Below are positions 12,048-22,520 of a stretch of DNA of 64,000 nucleotides, piece by piece. The position numbers and the translations under genes were made by a program. The notes beneath the pieces were generated by a model. The model was not told where the DNA came from, ran no database searches, and saw only the letters and a list, made by a program, of their open reading frames with translations. How positions within the stretch are numbered: the stretch's first letter is position 1; each line of letters opens with the position of its first letter. The stretch is taken from NCBI GenBank assembly GCA_013397935.1, contig VZRN01000227.1, positions 1,003,259 to 1,067,258 of the forward strand, read 5' to 3'. This DNA comes from Dasyornis broadbenti (lineage: Eukaryota; Chordata; Aves; Passeriformes; Dasyornithidae).

Positions 12048-13704
12048 ATACGAATAGTTACTCAATACTACCAAAGTTATTGCACTGTATTATTTCTATA
12101 GACAACCCACTGTTCTTCCCATATGGCAATACCAGCAGACATCTTCTTCAATCCTGTTAATATCAGTGATTCAAGGTCTCTATTCATTTCTGTAGAACTA
12201 CAAGATATTAAAATGTTGTGCTTATGTTCTAATATTAAAATGACATCTTTGTAAGTGGCTTATTCACTGTGATGGAGTCAGTCTTGCCTAACTGAGTAAA
12301 AGCCAAGTTCATTCAATTTTTTATTTGGATACTGAATTTTATTGCATTTAGTCATCCCTCTAGAGGTTCCTCCTGACTGCTTTGCTCTCTGATTCTATCA
12401 AAGATTTTTCTTTTTGTCACCTGCAGTTTCAAATACTACTAGCTTACTTTTTATGTTATAGTTTGGATAACAGCACCACAGGTCTTTCTAGGCTGCATTT
12501 TGATAATCTCTGGATGTGTTCTCTTGTCATGGATGTACAGGAGGAAGGATAACTCTGATATTTGGAGGCATTTCCACGATTACAATGACCAAAATGTGGA
12601 ACAGAAATGAGTAGAGCAAAGATGGATCTTCTACGTTGCTACAAAGCCATTTAGATGAGATATTTGACAGCAATGGATAAACTTTACTCGATCTGAGGTC
12701 AAGGAAATCAGTAAGAGACAGCTTTCATTTCATTACAGAACACAAAGTATTTATTCAAATTACATTTAGGCATGGAAGTTTGGAATTTGTGTAAACCACA
12801 AGATCCTTCTAATAGTCAACAATGGTGAGATTCAGTTGACCAGGCGTAGATGTCCATAACAGAAGCATCCACAAGTAAATCAACAATAGGAACATCCCAT
12901 ATATAACCAAGAGAAAGAAACAGACAACCTAAAGTGGATTTCTGCATTTAGTCAGAAGAATTATGCCCTGAAAACCCTTATTTCCCTGCAGCACTTTTAA
13001 CAGGATGCTCAGCATCTGCACTGTAGACCTCTAACAACAGGTGAGATGAATTCCACTATAGGAGTCAAAGGTGCCTCTGAGGTGGGATGAAGTACCTGCT
13101 GGAGAAAGTTGTGTGTGGCTGGAGGTGTGGTTCTCTGTTCCTATCTTCCTATCTTACTTTGCTGAATTTAGTAATAAAATACAGCTTCTGCCTTAGACAT
13201 CTGTTAAGTATCTGACTGTAGAAATTAGTGCATTATCTGGAGACTGTACAAGCCATAAATTTCATGAATAATATGACATTTCATCACAGAAATTTAGTAC
13301 CTAAGTCCATATTTAAACTCGTGTTTTCTCTATTCTTTCAAAGTTGCTGAGTTCACCCAGCTGTCTTTGTTTTCTGCAGGAAGCATATGTTCCCAGCACT
13401 TAGACCTTAACTGTCTGCTTTTAAGAGGTCTGTTGAGTTTAAGAATATGCAGTGCCAGTGTAATCTGATACATGTGAACAAACAACAAAGTATTGACTGG
13501 GAAATAATGTAAACCAGATAACAGTTGTGAATTGTCTGCAAAATTGTAAACAAGATACTCAGAGGCCAGTACAAAAGCAGTCTTGTTTAGTGTCTTCAGC
13601 ATTGTCCTGCATATAGAGAAGTAAAAATTTTAGCATATCTTTAAATGACAATGCATGGGAGGACAAAAAAAGAAGGCACTGTGAAGACAGTGCATTATAA
13701 AGTC
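12048..13704. other. AT-rich spacer, no gene seen
   Basis: The longest frame is 90 codons (minus strand, 13330-13602) and has no known domain or supporting splice sites. No RNA gene or repeat could be identified. Confidence 0.45.
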
Positions 13705-14488
13705 TCAGTCCAGGACCCTGAGAGCTGGGCCAGCAGAAATCACATGGACTTCAGCAGTGAGAAGAGCAAATCTCTGTGCCCAGGTGGACAAACTCGGTCC
13801 ACCAGTACAACCTGGGAGATGACCAGTTGAGTAGCAGCCATGATCAAAGGATGTTACTGTTGGCACCAGGCTGAACATCAGCCAGCTGTGTGCTCTCAGT
13901 GCAAATAGTGCAAACTCCATCCTGAGATACATCAGGCTGATTGCCATCAGCTGAAGAGAAGGTGGTGTCCTCCCATATTTACCATGGATGAGGCAACACC
14001 AGGAATCCCGTGTCAAGATTCAGCCCCGCTCGTGCAAGACAAACATTGAAAGACTGGAGAAAATACAAGATGGTGAGGAAACCTTCAGGTCATGGCCCAC
14101 AGAGAAAGGCTGAGGAAGATGAGTGTGTTTGATCTGGTGAAGAGAAGAGTGAGGAAAAGGCTAATAGTTGTCAGTGGCTGCTTGAAGGAGACTTAGAGAA
14201 GCAGCAGAGTAAAACTCTTTGTGATGTCAGATGGTGTAAGCAGGAGCAACAGTCACAGTTCCTGGCTTGAGACATTCTGCACGGACATGAGGAAAAATTT
14301 TTTTTGCAGCAGTGTGGCCCTGGCACAGGCTGCCCAGAATGTTTCAACTCTCCATCCTTGGAGGCTTTCAAGACTCATCTCACTAAAGCCATGTAGCCAT
14401 CAGCTAGTGTCAGCAACAATCTTTATTCGAGCAAGTGGTTGGACAAGAAGACTCCAGGACTTCCTCCTAACCATTCAAGTGACTCTCG
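13705..14488 (+). mobile_element. CR1 LINE ORF2 C-terminal half and 3' end
   Basis: This longer, older CR1 copy begins with a worn version of the ORF2 segment ('accctgagagctgggccagc', 'aggctgaacatcagccagct'). It passes through 'agaaaggctgaggaagatga', a region translating as 'DMRKNFFCSS', and the 'caggctgcccagaatgtttc' segment. It ends with 'ggttggacaagaagactcca' and a degraded 3' terminus. Stops and frameshifts occur throughout, so no protein can be made. About 780 bases survive, enough for a divergence-based age estimate. Confidence 0.8.
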
Positions 14489-17449
14489 AAGACTTCCACA
14501 TAGTCCTGATGCATAGGAAAAGTAGAAATGACTGAGAACTTAATTTTCAGAAAGTACGTAATTTCAAGGCCTTTTAAAACCGTACCACTTATGGAAACGA
14601 CAACTAAATTGTATCCTCCTCCTCTTTTTCTACCTTCCTTCCCCCAGGGTGGATCAACTGCTAGAGAAGACACACAGTGAAAGGAGATCAGTTGCCTGAG
14701 CACTGATATTCAGAAACATATCTCTGATGCTCTGTGGTATCTGAGACACCCAGCTGGGACCAGCAGATGTGAAACAAGGTCTGTAGAATCCCAAACCCTT
14801 CCAGAAAGGCAGCTTGAAACCTGTTTTAGAAGACTGCATCCCACCCTATTAGTCAAATAATTCATTGTAATTCTGAGAAAACACAGTGGCAGCAAGGCTA
14901 GACTAACATTTCAGTGAAGCTTTTTTGTTTAAATGTTTAAATGGCAGATAGTTAATGCTAGCAATAATTTCATATTGCTGATTTAAACATTAAATTGCAA
15001 TATCTCATTTAAAACAATTTTCATGTCTTAGGGTACTTCCTTCAAGTATTTGTCATCAAACACACTGAAAAGGATTTATGAATATCCTGGAGAGCACAAC
15101 TACATTTTAACCACTATTTTCCTTTAACCCTGCAATCTGTGTATTCAAGACTGACACCAGTGATTATAAATAACAGTCATCCAAATTAATAACTGTAATA
15201 CTACAAATTTGAAGAAAGGGAAGATACAGGATTATCTGGGCAGGGTTATAATTTGCTGGTGTGCAACTCAGAATTTGAAGGAGAAATGAAAGACCCACAG
15301 AAAAAGAGAAGAACAAACATAGCTATTTGTTTGCAAGATATTGGGTTGACAGGCTGCTTCAGCAGTTTTAAGTGTTAAAAAAATAGAGTAACAAGAGTTA
15401 AGACATAAAAAAATATTGATTATGAAAGCTTCAAATTCACGATGAATTAGACACATAGCTCTTATTATGCCGACACTCCAGAGAGAAAATCGACTCAAGA
15501 GTTGCCAAAAACATTGAGGAAATATAGGGATTTAGCTGAGTCTAGGGACTTCTAGAACTTTTCATTATTAATTCTATGTTTAAACACCTGTACTGTTTTT
15601 CTTCCTGTGGTCATTTTGGGGTTTTGGTTTATTTATTTATTTATTTATTTATTTATTGTTCTAAAATATCTATTGCAGTGGTTAATGGCATGGACTCCAC
15701 AAGATGATGATAAGTGAAGACATTTTATTGCAAAAATCCAGGGTTCTGAAACTGTTACATTGTTATGAGTTTACATCCTTGTGAGGCACAACAAACGTGT
15801 TTGATCAACCACCATAAACCACGATAGGAACATGCTTCAGGTGTAACCAATCACCAACCCCACAGTGTGAGCACTTATTGGTTCTAACAATTGTTTTCCA
15901 GTTATGTGACTTGCTTTTCACCTCTAGTTTAGCTGAGTCATTCCCAGAATGCTCTCTGGTTAGCCGAAGTAGCAGAAGTGAGCAAGGATTCTACAAGGGC
16001 AACAAGGCCCTCACTTTGCAAGGCCTTTCTGCTCCGCAACAATCTATCATCCAGAAACCAACAAAGACAGAAGAATTTAACTCAATCACTGCTTATTATA
16101 CCCAGCAGGAAGCATAAATGCAGATACACTTTTGCACATTCTAGTTGTCAATTGTGCTAATTTATCTTTGTGAGGTCTTTTTCCTTAGATGTTTTGATCC
16201 TGAATTTGATTTGGTTAAATTAAATAGAAGATGATGTTCTCATGAATTCAGGTCTTTGGTTTTACCAAGTGTTCACAGAGAATTTATTGGACTAAAATGA
16301 TGTGAATGTCAGTCCCACTCAGTTTCATTGCCTGAAATGAGAACCCACAACATGCGGAGCTCTATGAATGACCCCCAAAATATATTAAAAACTTAGGAAG
16401 TAAAGACAACAGTGTACACCGAGATGAAATCTCCTCAGATGGGGATGCCAAAAATTAAACATCACAGTTGAAACATCAGCCCAAACACTTGAATCTGTAT
16501 ACAATCCCCAAACCAGTGTTTGCTTTTTAATACTTCTCTTTAGAACTACAGCCAGTGAAAAGCAGCTGCTAACTCTTGGTGACCTTTAGCGACAGCACTT
16601 CAATCTTTAGGGAATTGAGATTGATTTCCCACAGCTACCAGTGTAAAGACTTTTCGCCAGGGAGAATACAATGATACCGAGGTCAGAGGATGTGAAGGCA
16701 GCAACTTTCACAAGGTTGGACTTCAGCCATGTGGTGATTACAACTACCAATTTATGTCTCCCATTTTACACCCTGAAGTCACCTGCAATTTCAAAACAGA
16801 TTAAGCAAAGTGCAAATTCACGGGGGCGATTCTCTAAAGTCAAGTATCAGACTCAAAAGAGTCTGGCAGGAGGCAATACATAAATCAAAACTAATAAAAA
16901 ATTACCACTGCACTTAGTGCTGGATCTGCAGTCATCACATGGTACAGCCAAAATGTATGCTATTCACTTTAATCCTACTACTGTTCTTTTTTGGGGAAAG
17001 TGGGCTTATGCAAACAAGGAAAGGAAGTTGATTTGCCTGGTGGATGGGCTTCTGACAGGGTCACATTGGTATTTTCTTTTATAAGAATGTTTTAGTGTCC
17101 TATTTCTCATTTTTTTCTCAGAGTCCCACCTTGTCTGAAGCAATACTTGCACTTAGGTAGACAATTTACACACAGCATGCATCTCCTCTCCATCACTATT
17201 TTCCCCACATACTTTTGAAATTCTGAGCGTCTTCTGCTCTGAACCTCAAGTATCATTCAGTCAGACAAGAAGAAGGTAGCGGAAGGAAAATTTTATATTG
17301 CACTGTACAAACCAACGCAGAAAAAGTGCTGCTCATAAACAATATAATGAAACATCCAAGAACACACAGAAACAATTTACTCCTGTACCACCCCTATTTG
17401 AAGCATAACCTTTTGGATCTGAGATAGAGCTGAGAACATGATTATTGTA
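14489..17449. other. AT-rich spacer with a TTTA microsatellite
   Basis: No coding exon was recognised. The only simple repeat of note is listed separately at 15628. Frames of 60-80 codons on both strands lack domains and splice support. Confidence 0.45.
15628..15657. repeat. (TTTA)n microsatellite
   Basis: About seven and a half uninterrupted copies of TTTA follow a T/G-rich lead-in. This is a perfect tetranucleotide repeat long enough to vary in length between individuals. Read on the minus strand it is an (AAAT)n tract, a form often grown from a retroposon poly(A) tail, but no retroposon body is visible beside it. Confidence 0.9.
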
Positions 17450-18590
17450 TGTGGGAACTAGACCCTGACTGGATGAGAGGTGCCCACGAGAACTTCTCTA
17501 TCACTCACCTCTGCAACTGGACAGGAGAGAAAAAATTATAATGCAATTCTCATGGGTTAAAATAAGAACAGGGAGGGATCATTCGCTCCATTACTGTCAC
17601 GGGCTAAACAGATTTGACTTAGGGAAATTACTTGAATTTATTACTAATCAAAATCAGAGTAGGATAATGAGAAGTAAAACAAATTTTGAAACACCTTTCC
17701 CCCATCCCTTCCTCTTTCCTGGGCTTCACTTAATTCCCATTTCTCTATCTTCTCCCCTCCAGTGGGGCAGGGAGATGAGAATGAGGCTCATGGTCAGTTC
17801 ATCACATTGTTTCTGCTGCTGCTTCCTCTTCAGGGGAGGATTCCTTCCTGTGCTCTGGTGTGGGGTCCCTCCCTCAGGAGACAGTACACTATGAACTTCT
17901 CCAATGTGACTCCTTCCCACAAGATACAGTTCTTCACAAGGTGCTCCTGCATAGGTCCCTTCCACAGGATGCAGTCCTTCAGGAACAGGCTGCTCCAGCC
18001 TGGGTCCCTCACAAGACCACAAGCCCTGCCAGCAAATCTCCTCCAGTGTGGGCTTCTCTCTCCATGAGATCACAAGTCCTGCCAGGAGCCAGCTCCAGTG
18101 TGTGCTTCCCAGAGGGTCACAGCCTTCTTGTGGGCATCCACCTGCTCCTTCGTGGGGCTCCTCCAGGGGCTGCAGGTGGATCTCTGCTCCATCATGAATT
18201 TCCATGGGGAAACAGGGGCACAGCTGCCTCACCATGGTCTGCACCAGGGGCTGCAGGGGAATCTCAGCTCCAGCGCCTGGAGCACCTCCTGCCTCTTCTT
18301 CTGCACTGACCTTGGTGTCTGCAGGGCTGTTCCTCTCACATATTCTCACTCCTCTATCCTCTGGCCACAATTACATCTGTGCAGCAACTTTTTTCCTACT
18401 TAAATCTGTTATCCCAAAGGCACTACCAACATTGCTAATTGGCTTGGCCTTTGCCAGTGGCTGCATGTCCATCTTGGAGCCAGCTGGCTTTGGCTCTCTT
18501 GGATATGGGGGAGGCCTCTGGCAGCTTCTCACAGAAGTCACCCCTGTAGTCCCTCTCAATTCTGAAACCTGTCCATGAAAACCCAATACA
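17450..18590 (-). mobile_element. Solo LTR of an endogenous retrovirus
   Basis: Read on the minus strand, the element starts TGTATTGGGTTTTCATGG at 18590. It runs through 'tgacttctgtgagaagctgc', 'ggcaaaggccaagccaatta', 'gatttaagtaggaaaa' and a GC-rich centre. It ends near '...agttcccaca' at 17450, so it is bounded by TG...CA. I recognise the layout as an LTR type common in birds. An AATAAA signal lies at 17637-17642 on the minus strand. The centre (about 17830-18300) consists of degenerate 45-60 bp units containing 'gtggaagggacc'-like and 'ctgcagcccctgg'-like words, which keeps a spurious 214-codon frame open. Flanking 5-mers are ttgta (17445-17449) and ctgta (18591-18595), a four-of-five match consistent with a target-site duplication. 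No internal retroviral genes are attached, so this is a solo LTR, probably left by recombination. Confidence 0.8.
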
Positions 18591-21500
18591 CTGTAATACA
18601 CTTTGGAGAGATAGCCCCATCTTTCCTTCACTTTCTTCCCACCCTGTGCTGAATACCGGGCTGTCTGAAAGGGTGCACGGCCTCACACCACAGAGCAAAC
18701 ATTGAGACCTTTCTATAAACTATTAGATACTGAAGTCAAGATAGGACTGAATACCTTCAGGGTCTCTCTATTGTCAGTGGAAAGAAATTTGATTGAAAGA
18801 GAATTGGAAAGTAATTTATTGTATTTATGCTACCACATAATGTAAAACCCTGTAGGTACAGAAGTTATATGACTGATATAAATGAATACATTAATTTACA
18901 TATGAAATGTGGCTTCTTTAATTTTGTGAAGAAGCAGTGACTTAATGCCTTTATTATTCTTCTGAAGATGTTGCACTAGGTAAGATGTTTATCCAAAGTT
19001 ACCGATTGCCCAGTAAAAGCCTTTTAATTCAAAAGTGTTAAAGTCGCAGACAAAGCCATGTAGACATATTTTTGAAAATGAGTCTGCCAGCTGTTAAAAA
19101 TATGAAAGTGGAAAGGCTCTATTAGAACTGCTAATTATTTGAACCATTTAAATAGTGGGAAGTGCTGGTTTCCTATTTAACATTTTTGCATTGCACTAAT
19201 CTGTGCTGGCAGCAGAGTCAATAAAAGCTTTACAGGGAGTCTGAACACAATGTGATTTTTCCTAGCCAGATAAATCTTCCCTGTCCCCACTATCCTTATT
19301 ATCCTCCTGACAATGCATCTAACAATTGGAATAAATGTGTAATTGAGATGTATGCTGCAGAGTGAATTTGCTCTGAAAACACTTTGCAGGAAACAGCCAC
19401 AAGTGAAGGCTCAAGTTTTGTATGAGTTCAGTGTAGTTCTCATTGCTCTGGGGGACGGGAGTCTCATCTAGAAAACAGGAATGTGTATCAGTCAGGAAAC
19501 TGTTTGACTTCCAAATTCATTTCTGATTCCAATTCAGTAGCTGTAAGGCTTTCCTAAAGAAAAAAGAAATCCAATTGCTAACAGCTGTGGGATTATCTCA
19601 GGTGTTTATTGCCTCTGTTCATCCTGATTGAAAACAAGAACAACAAAACCTGATCACAGGTATCACTTTGGATGAAAAGTGGAAATGAAATGGCAGAAAC
19701 AAGAGGCGAAATTGACTGGATGAAAAATAGCAATTCCCTCATAATCTTCTTATGTAGGCTGCCAAGTCTTGCCCCAAAGGCACTTGCTAGGATGATAGCT
19801 ATAAGAATATAAACCAAAAAGTCTTCCTGATTCACTCAGTCCAGTCTCTTGATGTTACATTCAGCCAAGTTATAAGTTTCTTCTAATTATCTTTACAAAC
19901 TCTGCCTTAAAGAATGCTGACTTTCTTTCCCCAGTTGGAGAGCTTTGGAAAGGTCTACCAAAGATTCGGTCTTTAGAAATTTGGGAAATTTATTTTAAAT
20001 TCTGACCTATTTTTATTTATAACCGATTTATACCAATTAATTTTCCTTCCAGAGAAATTCTAGAGTTCAAATGACTCTTACTCACCTTAGAGAATTATTA
20101 CCTATGTTTTTACAATGAGTCAGCATCAATTTATTTGCAACCTACCTTTAAACCCTTTCTATATAGAGTAGCACCTTTGACCATTCAAAATCTCCTCAGA
20201 AGAGGTCTATTTTGAAAGACTTCTTATCAACCAGATTGCTGCCTAGGAAAAAGAAGTTTGGGATTCTTTTCCTTGTCAGGCTTTGAGGGTTTGAATTCCT
20301 AGTTTTCAGTTCCATTCCCTTCCCAGCATGTGGTCTAAGTTCGCAAAAAAACCCACAGCACTAGCAGAACTGGGGGTATTACACAAGAAGGCAAGTCAAA
20401 TTCCTGCTGACAGGACAGAATGTGTCTGGAAGGGAGCCTGAGTCCTGCTTGTATCCCATGACCTTTCCCTTCCCCTTGATAGAGAAGACTGTTGCTCAAA
20501 GTCAGGGCAACCACCTGTGTCTAACAGTAGCTGTGAAGAGTTAAAACCCTTCTCTCTCTTCTCTTTGAAGGTCGCTGCAGTTCTATTACTGACAGCCCAT
20601 GAGTTGGGGAGGTGTGAGAAGACCAGTGTAAGGTGGTCATAGTATTGTGGGGCAGAGCATATCAGCCTCAAAACAGGTCTCCAAACACGTGTTTCTCAGC
20701 TGTTGATGCAGGTACTGAGGGCGATGTACCCTTGTCCCTGTCCCAGCTCACTGGGGAGACGGCCATTTCTTTCAGCAGCACCACAGAGGGAACTTCTATG
20801 CTTCTTTGTGAAATAGGAAGGTCTGTTCTTCTGTCTAAGCCTCTTGGAAATACTACAAGTAATGAGAAAAGTGCCAGTAGAGGAAGTGAGTGCAAAGGAA
20901 TAAACCATGCTGGTCAATGGAGACAGAGATGCTTTTCCTTGTGGGAATTAGGAATTCTTGTCTTAAATAATTTATAAACTACATTTCTCCATCACAGATA
21001 TTGGCCAGTCATCCTCTAGCAGCCTGCTTTTGATTTCTTCTCTTGGATTAATTACTGTGTAAGGAACAAGAGTAGAGAATCAAATTTGGTCTGTATATGC
21101 CCACTTCCAGCCACATGACCCACACTCTATTTTCAAGGCTTATGTAGGAAGATCCTGTCAGTAACACTGGTCTGCATCAAAGGTCACATCATTTCAGTAC
21201 ACCAGCTGTAATGCTGAATTGCAAGCTATCTCATTTGGTGAAATTACAGTACAATTAATAGCTACATTAAAATAGAATTTGCATTGGGGTACTTATGACA
21301 TTCCCATTAAAATCACATTAGTTCATAATGATTAATACTCTTTTACTGAGCACAGAACAAATTAACCTGTGGGTGCTTTGTTTTACCTGTGCCCAGAAAA
21401 GCAACTTGCAGAAGTAGATAGGGAACATGCATTGTCTTATTGTAGATAACTATTCAGCACCTGTTTCAAATCACAGCAGGTGGAAAGTGAGCCTTAACAG

Positions 21501-22055
21501 GGCTCTGTGTGAACAAGAACACAATAAATTCATAATTTACAAGAATGGCCAGGTGAGTCAAAACCACATTTGCTTTCTCTATGACCAAAAGAGAGTCAAG
21601 ACTGTTTCCAAAATTAGTTGCATCAGATTTTAATTTTTACAAACAGTAATGCTAATAATTTTGAATTTGCTGAAATTATTACTTTCCAGGCCTATGACAA
21701 TGGAGATCAAGTGATGCTGAACACGCAAATCCTTCACTTCTTCAGCCAATGCTTTGATGCGATCCATTGGTATGGTGGTTCTGACTAAGCTTTGCAGAGT
21801 GCGTTCTTGAAAGTGAGGGGAAATAAAGCTGGTTTATGTTTTGGGCTATCCGTCATACTGGGAGAAGCTGAGTGAGCTGGCATTGTTCACTCTGGAAAGA
21901 GAACAGAGAACAGGTGACATTGTTGTCTACAGGTAGCCGATGTAATGTTACAGAAAAGATGGGGCCAGACTATTCTCAGGCCATCATGGTTTTTCATGCC
22001 CGAGTCCAGATCAACATTGGCTTGTTAAGCCTGATCCAAAAATGACCCCAAAACA
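18591..22055. other. AT-rich stretch, possible conserved noncoding DNA
   Basis: No gene was recognised. 18780-19400 is unusually smooth, AT-rich sequence with several homeodomain-type TAAT/ATTA cores and little simple repeat. That is the texture of vertebrate conserved noncoding elements, but conservation cannot be seen from one sequence. 20390-20980 is more GC-balanced and holds a 114-codon plus frame (20633-20977) with no recognised domain. Confidence 0.35.
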
Positions 22056-22520
22056 GGCCATGTCACAATTGTCTTGGCACACCCTTTCCAGCACCAGTGC
22101 TCCTGGAGTTCGAGGTTCTTTAGATCTCTCAACCCTAACCCTAAGCAGAACCTTAACCCTAGACCTAGCCCTTCAGCCAGAAAACACCATGGGTTCTCCA
22201 GAGCACAAAGTAGTGGGAGCAGTAACATTTGGGCTCTGCCAGAATGGCCTAGGCACGCCATTCCAGCACCAGTGCTTCTGGAGCTCTAGTCTCTTTGACT
22301 CTCTCAACCCTAACCCTAAGCGGAACTCTAACCCTAGCCCTAGCCCTTCAGCCTGACAATACCATGGGTTCTCCAGATCACAAGGCAGTGGGAGCAGTAA
22401 TGTTGGGGCCCTGCTGGCATGGCCTTGGCACGCCTTTCCAAGCTGCAGTCTTCCTGGAGCTCTAGGCTCTTTCACTCTCTCAACCCTAACCTAAACCAAA
22501 CCCTAACCCTAACAAGAAGC
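22056..22520. repeat. 175-bp minisatellite with telomere-like blocks
   Basis: About 2.7 tandem copies of a 175-176 bp unit are present. The telomere-like block starts at 22131, 22306 and 22482, so spacing is 175 and 176. Each unit has a unique part ('ccttggcacgcctttcc', 'gcaccagtgcttctggag', 'ccatgggttctccag', 'gtgggagcagtaa') joined to degenerate CCCTAA repeats: 'ctctcaaccctaacccta', then 'accctagccctagccctt' or 'aaaccctaaccctaac'. CCCTAA is the C-rich strand of vertebrate telomere DNA. The array is an interstitial telomere-like satellite, perhaps a relic of subtelomeric DNA. Open frames across it are repeat artefacts with shared peptides in different frames. Confidence 0.9.

Noticed and set aside
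11794..12048. 84-codon plus frame
   Set aside because: It is the CR1 ORF2 end reading into the 3' UTR and terminal repeats.
17726..18370. 214-codon minus-strand open frame
   Set aside because: It lies wholly inside the LTR and follows its degenerate repeat units. It has no domain, and overlapping long frames exist in other phases.
17860..18578. Plus-strand frames of 101-149 codons
   Set aside because: They are antisense shadows of the same LTR repeat units.
22025..22475. Several 70-104 codon frames on both strands with similar peptides
   Set aside because: The similarity comes from the 175-bp tandem repeat, not from a repetitive protein.
22131..22510. True chromosome end
   Set aside because: Telomere-like blocks are short, degenerate and followed by 40 kb of ordinary sequence, so they are interstitial.
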